Shown: positions 24,994 through 33,965, counted from the first letter of the stretch. The stretch: DNA of 64,000 bases from Flavobacterium hydrocarbonoxydans (GCF_009789235.1 NZ_WSTB01000009.1:62001-126000); one strand, 5' to 3'. A program made the numbers and translations. The notes: generated by a model not told the origin, from the sequence alone.

Positions 24994-25008
24994 TGGCACA
25001 ATATTTCC
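24994..25008 (+). promoter_or_regulatory. Putative sigma-54 promoter of the efflux operon
   Basis: TGGCAC at 24994-24999 and TTCC at 25005-25008 match the -24/-12 consensus TGGCAC-N5-TTGC with one mismatch in the -12 element and correct spacing. Transcription would start near 25020, about 20 nt before the ATG of the HlyD gene. The divergent gene encodes a sigma-54 activator. Confidence 0.5.
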
Positions 25009-25038
25009 CTATTGGTAATCAACAAATTATTTAAAAAA

Positions 25039-26283
25039 ATGGATAAAGTAATTCCTCGTAAAAATAGAAAATTTAGATATCTCACAATAGGAATTGGTGC
25101 TTTTTTAGTTTTAGCAGTACTTGTTTTTCTTTCGTTTAGTAAAAAAAGAACTTTAAATGTAAAAGCCGACGAATTAATGGTTCAAAAAGTAGAGAAAGCT
25201 TTTTTTGAAGATTTTATTGTTTTTCAGGCTAAAGTAGAACCTTTGAATGTCATGCTCGTAAATGTTACCGAAGGCGGATCTGTAAAAGAGATTTTTGTAG
25301 AAAATGGCGCTACAGTTGTTTCCGGACAGCCGCTTGCCAGATTGTACAACCCCAATACCGAATTGAATTACCTAACGCAGGAAACGGCCATTATTGAGCA
25401 AATCAACAATTTGAATACCGGAAAACTTAACATTCGTAATCAGGAACTGAATTTGAATAAAGATTTGGTTTTGATAGAACACGATTACAATGACGCGAAG
25501 AGAATTTATGATATGAATTCGAAATTGTATGATAAAGATGTGATTTCGAAAAATGACTGGAATACTTTTAAAGAAAGTCTGCGTTTTCAGGAAGAACGAA
25601 AAAGAACGATTCAGCAAAGTATCCAGAAAGAAAAACAAACCAATCAGATTCAGATTTCGCAAATCAACCGTTCGATTCAGACTATGGAAAAAAGTCTGGA
25701 CATCTTAAGAGACAACAAAAAGAACTTTTTGATAACAGCGCCAGCATCCGGAAGACTAACCTCTTTTGAACCTGTTTTAGGAAAAACATTTCAGGCAGGT
25801 GAAAGTATTGGTAAAATTGACTCTAAACAAGGGTATAAACTAACGGCCGAAATTGATGAATTTTATTTAGAAAAAGTACGCGAAGGTCTGAAAGGACAAG
25901 TAGAATATAAAGGAAAAACGCTGGAAGTTCTGGTTACCAAAGTAATTCCTGAAGTAAAAGGAGGACATTTTATAGCGGAATTGGCTTTTGTATCAAAAGA
26001 AAATATAGCGTTGCAGGATGGATTAAGTTTTGGAGTAAAACTGGTTTTATCAGAGAAAAATAAAATTCTGGTTTTACAAAAAGGAAGCTTTAATCAGGAA
26101 ACTGCCGGGAAATGGATTTTTGTTACGAAAGGCAATAAAGCCGAAAGAAGAGCTATCAAATTAGGGCGTGAAAATCCTTCTTATTACGAAGTCCTGGACG
26201 GATTAAAAGAAGGTGAATCTGTAATTATCTCTTCTTATGCTGATTATAAAGACGTCGAAGAATTATCAATTAGCGGGCAGTAA
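25039..26283 (+). CDS. HlyD-family periplasmic adaptor of an efflux pump
   Basis: A 414-aa membrane-fusion protein. An N-terminal anchor (YLTIGIGAFLVLAVLVFLSF) is followed by a first lipoyl half (VNVTEGGSVKEIFVENGATV), a long coiled-coil hairpin (about residues 120-230, with many Gln/Asn/Glu), the second lipoyl half (ITAPASGRLTSFEPVLGKTFQAGE) and beta-barrel segments. It would link an inner-membrane ABC transporter to an outer-membrane channel. Genes for a MacB-type ATPase and an FtsX-type permease follow on the same strand, but no TolC-like gene lies nearby. The ATG at 25039 is chosen because the proposed promoter lies just upstream. Confidence 0.88.
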   Translation: MDKVIPRKNRKFRYLTIGIGAFLVLAVLVFLSFSKKRTLNVKADELMVQKVEKAFFEDFIVFQAKVEPLNVMLVNVTEGGSVKEIFVENGATVVSGQPLARLYNPNTELNYLTQETAIIEQINNLNTGKLNIRNQELNLNKDLVLIEHDYNDAKRIYDMNSKLYDKDVISKNDWNTFKESLRFQEERKRTIQQSIQKEKQTNQIQISQINRSIQTMEKSLDILRDNKKNFLITAPASGRLTSFEPVLGKTFQAGESIGKIDSKQGYKLTAEIDEFYLEKVREGLKGQVEYKGKTLEVLVTKVIPEVKGGHFIAELAFVSKENIALQDGLSFGVKLVLSEKNKILVLQKGSFNQETAGKWIFVTKGNKAERRAIKLGRENPSYYEVLDGLKEGESVIISSYADYKDVEELSISGQ

Positions 26284-26336
26284 ACACAATCTTGTCATTT
26301 CTGTGACAAAAATAAACGGAAATATTCTTTTTGAAA

Positions 26337-26430
26337 ACGGATGCCCTAGCCCCGATAGAAGTGAAAATCCTTTTGTGGCGGGGTTCGCCACAAAAGATTG
26401 AAACGGATAGCGGGATTAGCTCCTGAAAAA
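26337..26430 (-). repeat. Dispersed hairpin repeat, copy 2 (inverted)
   Basis: Same element as 11746-11840 in reverse orientation. Its central stem reads CTTTTGTGGCG / CGCCACAAAAG in plus-strand order, with the C-G pair of the other copies replaced by G-C in element orientation. It lies in the 272-nt gap between the HlyD and ATPase genes. Confidence 0.9.
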
Positions 26431-26555
26431 AATTGGTTTTATCATAGAAATCGAAATGACAAAAAAACGGATAATAATTAGTGGCAAAAAAACAAACATA
26501 AAAAAATCAATCATCAATCAAAAAACGAATAATAACAACTTAATACTTTAAAAAT

Positions 26556-27263
26556 ATGATAACCATCCAAAATTTAACTAAAGTTTTCAGAACCGAAGAA
26601 GTAGAAACAGCTGCTTTGAGCGGCATTAATTTAGAAATTAAAAAAGGTGATTTCCTAACCATTATGGGGCCTTCAGGTTGTGGAAAATCGACTTTACTAA
26701 ATATTATCGGGCTTTTGGATAGCGGTAATGATGGAAGTTATAAATTATTAGATCAGGAAATGATTGGTCTAAAAGAAAAAGGAAGGGCTGCGGTACGAAA
26801 AGAAAACATTGGATTTATTTTTCAGAATTTCAACTTAATCGATGAGCTTTCGGTGTATGACAATATCGAATTGCCTTTGCTTTATAACAACGTGAAAGCT
26901 TCAGACAGAAAACAAAAAATTGAAGCTATTGCTGAAAAACTGAATATTTCTCACCGTTTGAAACATTTTCCGCAACAGCTTTCAGGAGGGCAACAGCAAA
27001 GAGTTGCAGTTGCCAGAGCTTTGGTTAATGACCCGAAAATCATCCTGGCCGATGAGCCAACAGGTAACTTAGACAGTAAAAACGGTAATGAAGTAATGGA
27101 ACTTTTGACCGATTTACACGCGAAAGGTGCAACAATCCTGATGGTAACCCACTCCGATTATGACGCTTCGTTTTCGCAAAAAACGATTCACATGAAAGAT
27201 GGTGTCATCTTCTCTGAGCGATTAAATCAGCGGAATGTTGATGTTTTTATGGACGCTAAATAA
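26556..27263 (+). CDS. ABC transporter ATP-binding protein (MacB/LolD type)
   Basis: A 235-aa nucleotide-binding subunit with Walker A GPSGCGKST at 38-46, Q-loop FIFQNFNLIDELSVYDNIELPL, signature LSGGQQQRVAVARAL, Walker B ILADEPTGNLD and the H-loop VTHSD. The FNLIDELSVYDNIELPL segment is typical of the MacB/LolD/FtsE group that works with FtsX-fold permeases. It should energise the permease at 27469-29898 together with the HlyD adaptor upstream. Confidence 0.94.
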   Translation: MITIQNLTKVFRTEEVETAALSGINLEIKKGDFLTIMGPSGCGKSTLLNIIGLLDSGNDGSYKLLDQEMIGLKEKGRAAVRKENIGFIFQNFNLIDELSVYDNIELPLLYNNVKASDRKQKIEAIAEKLNISHRLKHFPQQLSGGQQQRVAVARALVNDPKIILADEPTGNLDSKNGNEVMELLTDLHAKGATILMVTHSDYDASFSQKTIHMKDGVIFSERLNQRNVDVFMDAK

Positions 27264-27270
27264 TTTTAAA

Positions 27271-27342
27271 ATGATAAAACTTATTGTAACCGTTATTCAG
27301 ATTCTGGTAGAGTTTGTTTGCAACATATTGGCTAGTATTTAA
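27271..27342 (+). CDS. Possible 23-residue hydrophobic peptide
   Basis: An ATG 8 nt after the ATPase stop opens a 23-codon frame whose product begins MIKLIVTVIQILVEFVC and ends NILASI. It is almost entirely hydrophobic with one Lys near the N-terminus, as in small single-helix membrane proteins. Its place between the ATPase and permease genes would suit a small subunit. The frame is short and may be chance. Confidence 0.3.
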   Translation: MIKLIVTVIQILVEFVCNILASI

Positions 27343-27353
27343 AAAATTATTTA

Positions 27354-27435
27354 GCCACAGATTAGCAGGATTTTCACAGATAAAAACACGTTGGATTTGA
27401 TTTTGAAAAATCATCAAATCCTCTAAATCTGTGGC
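27354..27435. repeat. GCCACAGATT inverted repeat
   Basis: GCCACAGATT (27354-27363) and AATCTGTGGC (27426-27435) are perfectly inverted, in the gap before the permease gene. Same family as at 21488 and 23449. Confidence 0.85.
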
Positions 27436-27468
27436 AAAAAAACATAAACATTATAAAAAACATAAACT

Positions 27469-29898
27469 ATGATTTCTAACTGGTTTAAAATATTTATTTA
27501 TCATTTAAAACAAAACAAACTGTTTTCGTTTTTAAATGTTATGGGATTAAGCATCGGTATTGCGGGAGTAATTTTCGCTATTTTATACTGGAATAACGAA
27601 CATGCTTATGATCAATGGAATCCTGAGAAAGAAAATGTGTATCAGGTTCTTAATGTAATAGGAGAAACTGGCGACACTTGGGGAACAAGTTCTATCCCTT
27701 TTGGGAATACCTGCAAAGCCACAATTCCTGAAATTGAGAAAATTTGCTTTCTGAATATTTGGTACAACGAATCTGTAATTAAATATCAAAATAAAAAATT
27801 AATAGACAAAAAGATCACGGTATCTGATAATAACTTTTTTGATTTTTTCCCCTTTCCAATCCTAAAAGGTTCGAAAAAAGACATTTTGAAAGAGAAAAAC
27901 AGCGTTGCCATTTCAGAAGAACAGGCAAAATTACTTTTTAACGATCAAGATCCGATTGGAAAAGCTATTAACTATGAAAATCAACTTTATACTGTAAAAG
28001 CAGTTTACCGTTTGATAAGACCATCTACTGTTGAACCTAATTATGTTTTTGGAGGGGTCGTTCGTGAAGGCGATCAAAACCAATGGGGAAACTTTAATTA
28101 TGGCTTGATGATTAAAACCAAAAAGAACAGTGATATTGCTGTAGTTTTAAAGAAAATGCATAACGTAAATTATGTAAACAGAACTTTAAAAGATGCTAAA
28201 GAAAGCGGCCAGACTCCAGAGCAATACATCAAAGAAAATGGTGAAATTAAAATTATTCTCGATCAGTTGAAAACAGTTCGTCTTCATGGTACAAAAGCTT
28301 CCGGACAATCGACTCCTGAAGGTAGAGGAAACTTACAACTTCTATATATCATGGCGGGATTATCCGCTTTAATTCTAGTTTTATCACTGGTAAATTACAT
28401 CAATTTGGCAACTGCTTCTGCCATAAAACGGGCTAAAGAAGTGGGTGTCCGTAAAATTGTAGGTGCTTCAAAAAATCAGATTATTAGTCAATTTATTTTT
28501 GAAACGGCGATTGTTGTAATCTTGGCTATTCTATTTGCCTTAGCCCTTGTAGAACTATCATTGCCTTACTATAATAATTTTTTAAAGAAATCTTTGACTA
28601 TGAATGGCGGCGAATTTTACCTGCAGCTTATTTTTATATTTGGATTAGTAATCATTCTTGCGGGTATATTCCCTGCTATTTATATCTCAAATTTTGAAAC
28701 TTTAAAAGTATTAAAAGGTAATTTTTCAAGAAGCAAAAGCGGTATTTGGATTCGGAATTCGATGCTTATCTTTCAATTCGGAATTGCAGCATTCTTTATC
28801 ATTGGAGCTTTGATTGTCAATTCTCAAGTTGATTATATGATGAATAAAGACTTGGGGTTTAGTGGAGACCAGGTAATGAGAATTTCTTTTAATTATCAGG
28901 ATTACAAAACAAAAGGACAAAAATATCAAACAACAAAACAAGAAGTTCTAAAAATACCGGGAGTTCAGGAGGTTTCTACTTTTGCTGGTACTTTTGGAAA
29001 CAGCACCAATTCCAGCTCTGGATTTACACATAATGGTGTTTTTGTACAACCAAGAAATGTTGAAATGGATTTTGGTTTTTTGGAAATGATGAAAATAAAA
29101 ATGGTAAAAGGTCGCGATTTATCACCTAAATATGCCTCAGATACAGTTAGTAATTGGTTGGTAAATGAAACGTTGGTGAAGAAACTTGGCCTTAAAAACC
29201 CCATAAATACCATCATAACTTCGGGCTGGGGCAATGGTACCCCAGAAAGTATGAAATTTAAAATTGTGGGAGTTGTCAAAGACTTTCATATTACAGGACT
29301 TCAAAACGAAGTTCCACCAATGGTTTTCATCAATACAAAAACTTTAAAATGGAATAACTTTGGTAATATTTATGTAAAAGTTTCTCCTAATAATCTAACG
29401 GAGACTTTGGCTAAATTAAAAGCATATTGGGAGAAAAACATCAATCCTGATTATCCTTTTGACTACGAATTTGTAAATAAGGGTTTCGCTAAAACATACG
29501 AGCAACAGGGGAAACAGAAAAACTTATTCTTTATTTTGAATCTTGTCGTTATCATCATTGCTATTTTTGGATTATTTGCTTTAGCTTCTTTTTCGATGGA
29601 AAGAAGATTAAAAGAAATTGCAATCCGAAAAACATTAGGAGCCGAAACAGATGTTTTACTGAGAACATTATCAAAACAATACATTCTTTTTTGTCTTTTA
29701 GGTTTTGTCATCGGGATTGTTCCGGCTTACATCTTGCTGCAAAAATGGCTGGAAGATTTTGCTTTCAGAATTAATATTTCTTTTATCCCGTTTAGTATCG
29801 CTTTGGTATCATTATTGCTTTTAACCTTAATAATAGTTTTAACAAAAGCATATCAGGTAACTAAAATAGATATTTTAAAATACCTGAAATACGAATAA
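27469..29898 (+). CDS. ABC transporter permease with two FtsX/MacB domains
   Basis: An 809-aa inner-membrane permease. Helix 1 (LNVMGLSIGIAGVIFAILYW) is followed by a MacB-type periplasmic core domain, then helices in LLYIMAGLSALILVLSLVNYINLATA and the coupling segment KRAKEVGVRKIVGASKNQII. A second periplasmic domain and a second FtsX module follow (LVVIIIAIFGLFALASFSMERRLKEIAIRKTLGAE). The duplicated layout is the common Bacteroidetes form. Together with the ATPase and HlyD adaptor it forms a tripartite exporter. A terminator lies 20-55 nt downstream. Confidence 0.92.
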   Translation: MISNWFKIFIYHLKQNKLFSFLNVMGLSIGIAGVIFAILYWNNEHAYDQWNPEKENVYQVLNVIGETGDTWGTSSIPFGNTCKATIPEIEKICFLNIWYNESVIKYQNKKLIDKKITVSDNNFFDFFPFPILKGSKKDILKEKNSVAISEEQAKLLFNDQDPIGKAINYENQLYTVKAVYRLIRPSTVEPNYVFGGVVREGDQNQWGNFNYGLMIKTKKNSDIAVVLKKMHNVNYVNRTLKDAKESGQTPEQYIKENGEIKIILDQLKTVRLHGTKASGQSTPEGRGNLQLLYIMAGLSALILVLSLVNYINLATASAIKRAKEVGVRKIVGASKNQIISQFIFETAIVVILAILFALALVELSLPYYNNFLKKSLTMNGGEFYLQLIFIFGLVIILAGIFPAIYISNFETLKVLKGNFSRSKSGIWIRNSMLIFQFGIAAFFIIGALIVNSQVDYMMNKDLGFSGDQVMRISFNYQDYKTKGQKYQTTKQEVLKIPGVQEVSTFAGTFGNSTNSSSGFTHNGVFVQPRNVEMDFGFLEMMKIKMVKGRDLSPKYASDTVSNWLVNETLVKKLGLKNPINTIITSGWGNGTPESMKFKIVGVVKDFHITGLQNEVPPMVFINTKTLKWNNFGNIYVKVSPNNLTETLAKLKAYWEKNINPDYPFDYEFVNKGFAKTYEQQGKQKNLFFILNLVVIIIAIFGLFALASFSMERRLKEIAIRKTLGAETDVLLRTLSKQYILFCLLGFVIGIVPAYILLQKWLEDFAFRINISFIPFSIALVSLLLLTLIIVLTKAYQVTKIDILKYLKYE

Positions 29899-29917
29899 TC
29901 TTGTAGACCATTTTTTT

Positions 29918-29956
29918 TAACCCGATAGATTCCAAGGATTTATCGGGTTTCTTTTA
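29918..29956 (+). terminator. Terminator of the efflux operon
   Basis: AACCCGATA and its complement TATCGGGTT form a 9-bp stem followed by a T-rich tract, shortly after the permease stop. Confidence 0.85.
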
Positions 29957-30026
29957 TAAATACAGTCTATCAATCACGTCATCAATAAATACAATCTAAA
30001 ACAGTAAAAATCCGAACTTAATGATT

Positions 30027-30034
30027 TATCTTTG
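30027..30034 (+). promoter_or_regulatory. -7 box of the Mrp gene
   Basis: TATCTTTG matches TAnnTTTG and lies about 70 nt before the start codon. The -33 region is weak. Confidence 0.5.
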
Positions 30035-30105
30035 CAGTCTGAAATCCGTTTAAATTAATTTAATTTCCAAATCGATTTCGATCAATAGAAAATACTACAT
30101 TAAAA

Positions 30106-31239
30106 ATGAAATTAGACAGAAAAGAAATTCTTAAAGCTCTGGAAACAATTACCATAGCTGGAGAAGGAAAAAATATGGTTGAAAGTGGTGCTGTTGCCAA
30201 CGTAATTACTTTTGGTGATGAAGTGGTAGTAGATTTATTGCTTCACACACCTGCAATGCACATCAAAAAAAGAGCCGAAGATGATATTAAGAAAACAATT
30301 CACGAATTGATTTCGCCTGAAGCAAAGGTTAAAGTAAACATTAAGGTTGAAGCTAAAGAAAATCCAAACGAAATAAAAGGAAAAGCCATTCCGGGAATCA
30401 AAAACATTATTGCTGTTGCTTCCGGAAAAGGTGGTGTTGGAAAATCTACTGTTACTGCCAATCTTGCGGTAACATTAGCAAAAATGGGATTTTCAGTTGG
30501 AGTTTTAGATGCTGATATCTACGGACCTTCGATGCCTATTATGTTTGATGTTGAAAATGAAAAACCAATATCCGTTACGGTTGACGGAAAATCTAAAATG
30601 AAACCTATCGAAAGTTTTGAAGTGAAAATTCTTTCTATCGGATTCTTTACTGCGCCAAGTCAGGCTGTTATCTGGAGAGGTCCAATGGCTGCGAAAGCAT
30701 TAAACCAAATGATTTTTGATGCTGATTGGGGTGAATTAGATTTCATGTTACTGGATTTGCCTCCGGGAACAGGAGATATTCATTTATCGATCATGCAATC
30801 ATTGCCAATTACGGGTGCTGTTGTAGTAAGTACCCCACAAGCTGTGGCACTTGCCGATGCCAAAAAAGGGGTAGCGATGTTTATGCAAGATAATATCAAT
30901 GTCCCAGTTTTAGGTATTATCGAAAATATGGCGTACTTTACACCCGAAGAATTACCTGACAATAAATATTATATCTTTGGGCAAGAAGGCGCTAAAAACC
31001 TGGCAGAAGATTTAAATGTTCCGTTTTTAGGAGAAGTTCCAATTGTACAATCTATTCGTGAAGCAGGTGATTACGGTCGCCCAGCAGCTTTGCAAACGGC
31101 TTCGAAAATCGAAACTGTTTTTGAGGAAATCACCCGAAATGTAGTACAGGAAGTTGTAAACAGAAATGACAGTTTACCAGCTACAGAAGCCATCAAAATA
31201 ACAACAATGGCAGGATGTTCTGCAGTAAAGAAAAATTAG
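30106..31239 (+). CDS. apbC: Mrp/NBP35-type ATPase, Fe-S cluster carrier
   Basis: A 377-aa protein: an N-terminal DUF59/MIP18-like domain (about 1-85) fused to a P-loop ATPase with the deviant Walker A SGKGGVGKSTVTANL at 106-120 and the switch motif DLPPGTGD. Such proteins carry or insert Fe-S clusters. The C-terminus ends ITTMAGCSAVKKN with a single Cys in place of the CxxC found in other ApbC proteins, so cluster ligands may differ. A NifU-type gene follows after 106 nt, and a ferredoxin lies close by, in line with an Fe-S theme. Confidence 0.92.
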   Translation: MKLDRKEILKALETITIAGEGKNMVESGAVANVITFGDEVVVDLLLHTPAMHIKKRAEDDIKKTIHELISPEAKVKVNIKVEAKENPNEIKGKAIPGIKNIIAVASGKGGVGKSTVTANLAVTLAKMGFSVGVLDADIYGPSMPIMFDVENEKPISVTVDGKSKMKPIESFEVKILSIGFFTAPSQAVIWRGPMAAKALNQMIFDADWGELDFMLLDLPPGTGDIHLSIMQSLPITGAVVVSTPQAVALADAKKGVAMFMQDNINVPVLGIIENMAYFTPEELPDNKYYIFGQEGAKNLAEDLNVPFLGEVPIVQSIREAGDYGRPAALQTASKIETVFEEITRNVVQEVVNRNDSLPATEAIKITTMAGCSAVKKN

Positions 31240-31345
31240 AAAATTTAGATAATGAGAAAATTAGATAATGAATATTGGGTAGTTAAAATTATCTAATTGA
31301 CACATTATCTCATTGACACATTGTTTAATTGACACATTAAATATT

Positions 31346-31585
31346 ATGACAACAGAAGAATTAACAAATAATGTTTTATTGGCACTGGACGAAATCAGAC
31401 CTTTCCTGAATTCGGATGGTGGAGATATTACCTTAATTTCTATTGAAGAAGACAAACACGTAAAAGTTCGTCTTGAGGGCGCCTGTATTAGCTGCAGTGT
31501 AAATCAAATGACACTAAAAGCTGGTGTTGAAACTACTATAAAAAAATATGCTCCACAAATCGAAACTGTGGTAAATATAATGTAG
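31346..31585 (+). CDS. NifU-like Fe-S scaffold domain protein
   Basis: A 79-aa stand-alone NifU C-terminal domain with the cluster-binding CxxC (Cys47, Cys50 in GACISCSVNQMT) and the helix LNSDGGDITLISIE. It can accept a 4Fe-4S cluster and pass it to client proteins. The ATG at 31346 is chosen because the longer frame reads into a repeat of TTGACACATT/ATTATCTAAT words. It follows the Mrp-type ATPase gene on the same strand, and the two products probably act together. Confidence 0.92.
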   Translation: MTTEELTNNVLLALDEIRPFLNSDGGDITLISIEEDKHVKVRLEGACISCSVNQMTLKAGVETTIKKYAPQIETVVNIM

Positions 31586-31809
31586 TAGATTACATCGATT
31601 TTAGCTATTTTATGCCTAAAAAGAAATCTGGTTTTTAATAAGAATAATACTCCATACGGTCGATTTTTTTATTAAAAATGAAGATATCATTTAAAAAAGA
31701 GTGTTTTTTTGTGGTTTTAACAAAAAAGAACATAAAGTTTTAAGAGATTTAGTTAGACAATTGTTACACTTTTAACTTAAATTTGTAACATAACCCTAAA
31801 TCTTAAATT

Positions 31810-32283
31810 ATGAAGAATTATTACGCTCTATTTTTATTGTTATTTACTATTTCAGCAAATTATGCTCAGCAAACACCACAAAATTTATTTGTAGATAAAG
31901 CCTGGGTAAACGAATCAGAAGAATGGTCAGATTTTCAATATTCAGGACAAATTGTTGTTTCGACAACTACAGAAGCCGGAAGCTTACGAATTACCAATTA
32001 TGATTTTTTATATGATTTTTGCGATGGAAGAGCCAAGTTTTCGAACAAGAACACTTATACTTCTGCCGAGTTTACAAGTCCAAGAAAAATTAAAACGCAA
32101 ACGGATAAACAAGGAGTAGTAAATTCTACCTATGAAGGGATGCTTGTTTTTCAAAAGGATAATGATTATTATTCTGTTGTAGCAGTTATTACCATTTTAG
32201 AAAAAGGTAGTATTTTAGGTTTAAAAATGCACGTAAAAGATGCGAGTAAAGAATACGCTTTTAGCTTTAAACCAGCTAGTTAA
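31810..32283 (+). CDS. Secreted hypothetical protein
   Basis: A 157-aa protein with a signal peptide (LFLLLFTISANYAQQ) and a body of alternating beta strands: FQYSGQIVVSTTTEAG, TNYDFLYDFCDGRAKFSNK, and VVAVITILEKGSILGLKMHVK. It has a single Cys in the mature part and no recognisable catalytic motif. A -7 box (TAAATTTG, 31778-31785) lies 25 nt upstream. Probably periplasmic. It is followed 59 nt later by the ferredoxin gene. Function unknown. Confidence 0.7.
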   Translation: MKNYYALFLLLFTISANYAQQTPQNLFVDKAWVNESEEWSDFQYSGQIVVSTTTEAGSLRITNYDFLYDFCDGRAKFSNKNTYTSAEFTSPRKIKTQTDKQGVVNSTYEGMLVFQKDNDYYSVVAVITILEKGSILGLKMHVKDASKEYAFSFKPAS

Positions 32284-32342
32284 TTAATAATTAAAGGTTT
32301 TGAACACGTTTTCAAATCCTATAAAAATTCCAATAATAAAAA

Positions 32343-32660
32343 ATGGATGTATTAATAAAGATTAAAGATCGTGAAGGAGTTATACACGAATTACAAGCTC
32401 CTACTGATATGGCAATGAATATAATGGAGTTATGCAAAGCATACGAACTTCCTGTTGAAGGAACCTGTGGAGGGATGGCCATGTGTGCTTCCTGCCAGTG
32501 TTATGTTCTAAACGATGTTGCATTACCAGAAATGGGAGATGATGAAGAGGCCATGCTTTCGGAGGCATTTTATGTTAAGTCTAATAGCCGTTTAGGTTGT
32601 CAGATACCAATTACTACAGAATTAGAAGGACTGGAACTAGAATTAGCTCCAGAATACTAA
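32343..32660 (+). CDS. 2Fe-2S ferredoxin (adrenodoxin type)
   Basis: A 105-aa ferredoxin. The four ligands Cys42, Cys48, Cys51 and Cys86 follow the C-x5-C-x2-C-x34-C spacing of vertebrate-type/Isc ferredoxins (GTCGGMAMCASC and GCQIP). It carries single electrons, for example for Fe-S assembly or P450-type enzymes. The nearby Mrp and NifU genes favour a biosynthetic role, but no isc genes are present here. Confidence 0.92.
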   Translation: MDVLIKIKDREGVIHELQAPTDMAMNIMELCKAYELPVEGTCGGMAMCASCQCYVLNDVALPEMGDDEEAMLSEAFYVKSNSRLGCQIPITTELEGLELELAPEY

Positions 32661-32797
32661 ATAATAATTATCACTATTTTATCCCAAGACTTCGGGACGA
32701 AATTCCAATATTAAAAATTCCAAATTCCAATGTAGCAGTTCGCCGATTGTAATTTGGAATTTTTTATTTGATCTTTTTCTGATTATTCATAACAAAA

Positions 32798-32832
32798 AAA
32801 CCGTAATTACATTGCTGCAATTACGGTTTTCT
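32798..32832 (-). terminator. Terminator of asd
   Basis: AAAACCGTAATT and AATTACGGTTTT pair around a short loop, with A/T tails on both sides. It can stop asd transcription on the minus strand. Confidence 0.85.
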
Positions 32833-32860
32833 CTTTATAACAATTTTCTTTATTCTCAGA

Positions 32861-33850
32861 TTATACTAAGCCAGCTGCAATCAAATATTCAGCGATTTGA
32901 ATTGTATTAGTAGCTGCGCCTTTTCTTAAGTTATCTGCAACAATCCACATGTTTAAAGTGTTTGGCTGGCTTTCGTCACGACGAATTCTTCCCACAAAAA
33001 CATCATTTTTACCTTCAGCATACAATGCCATCGGATAGGTAAAAGTATCCAGGTTATCCTGAACAACAACTCCATCAGTGTGGTGTAAGATTTCGCGAAC
33101 TTCATTTACATCAAAATCGTTGGTAAACTCCACATTTACCGCTTCACTATGTCCACCAACAACAGGCACACGAACAGCAGTAGCAGTAACTCTAATGGTG
33201 TTATCGCCCAGAATTTTTTGAGTCTCACGAACTAGTTTCATTTCTTCTTTTGTGTATCCGTTTTCTTCAAAACTATCACAGTGAGGAATTGCATTTCTAT
33301 GAATTTGGTATTTATAAGCCATTTCACCTTGTACCCCTGCGTATTCATTTTCTAACTGACGAACTGCTTTTACACCTGTTCCAGTAATAGATTGATAGGT
33401 AGAAACAATGATTCTTTTGATGTTGTATTTTTTATGCAAAGGAGCCAATGCCAAAACCATCTGAATAGTAGAACAGTTTGGGTTTGCAATAATTTTATCT
33501 TCTTTTGTCAAAGTCGAAGCATTGATTTCCGGAACGATCAATTTTTTAGTAGGATCCATTCTCCATGCCGATGAGTTGTCGATAACGGTTGTTCCTGCAG
33601 CAGCAAATTTTGGTGCCCATTCTAGCGAAGTATCTCCTCCAGCAGAAAAAACAGCAATATCAGCTTTCATATCTACAGCCGTTTGCATGCCTACTACTTT
33701 ATATTTTTTACCGTTATATTCAATTTCTTTTCCTACTGATCTCTCAGAAGCAACCGGAATTAATTCTGTAACCGGAAAATTTCTTTCTGCTAAAACTTTT
33801 AGCATTACTTCGCCAACCATACCAGTGGCGCCTACAACCGCTATTCTCAT
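32861..33850 (-). CDS. asd: Aspartate-semialdehyde dehydrogenase
   Basis: A 329-aa NADP-dependent enzyme of the lysine/threonine/methionine/diaminopimelate pathway. It has the nucleotide-binding GATGMVGEVML at 8-18, the active-site NPNCSTIQM with Cys126, and GGHSEAVNVEF with the catalytic His. Full length. It is transcribed alone from a promoter with good -33 and -7 boxes at 33889-33918. Diaminopimelate from this pathway feeds peptidoglycan synthesis, as does the MurF-Alr enzyme nearby. Confidence 0.96.
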   Translation of the reverse strand: MRIAVVGATGMVGEVMLKVLAERNFPVTELIPVASERSVGKEIEYNGKKYKVVGMQTAVDMKADIAVFSAGGDTSLEWAPKFAAAGTTVIDNSSAWRMDPTKKLIVPEINASTLTKEDKIIANPNCSTIQMVLALAPLHKKYNIKRIIVSTYQSITGTGVKAVRQLENEYAGVQGEMAYKYQIHRNAIPHCDSFEENGYTKEEMKLVRETQKILGDNTIRVTATAVRVPVVGGHSEAVNVEFTNDFDVNEVREILHHTDGVVVQDNLDTFTYPMALYAEGKNDVFVGRIRRDESQPNTLNMWIVADNLRKGAATNTIQIAEYLIAAGLV

Positions 33851-33888
33851 TTTTATATTTTTTATTATGAATGTACTAATTTAGAATG

Positions 33889-33918
33889 CAAAAGTAAGAA
33901 TAATAAAAGCGAAAACAA
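33889..33918 (-). promoter_or_regulatory. Promoter of asd
   Basis: On the minus strand, TTG at 33918-33916 is followed after 19 nt by TACTTTTG at 33896-33889, about 40 nt before the ATG. Confidence 0.7.
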
Positions 33919-33965
33919 TTCGGTTCACAAAAAATAACAAAATGTTACAAAACAAACAAAAAGTA

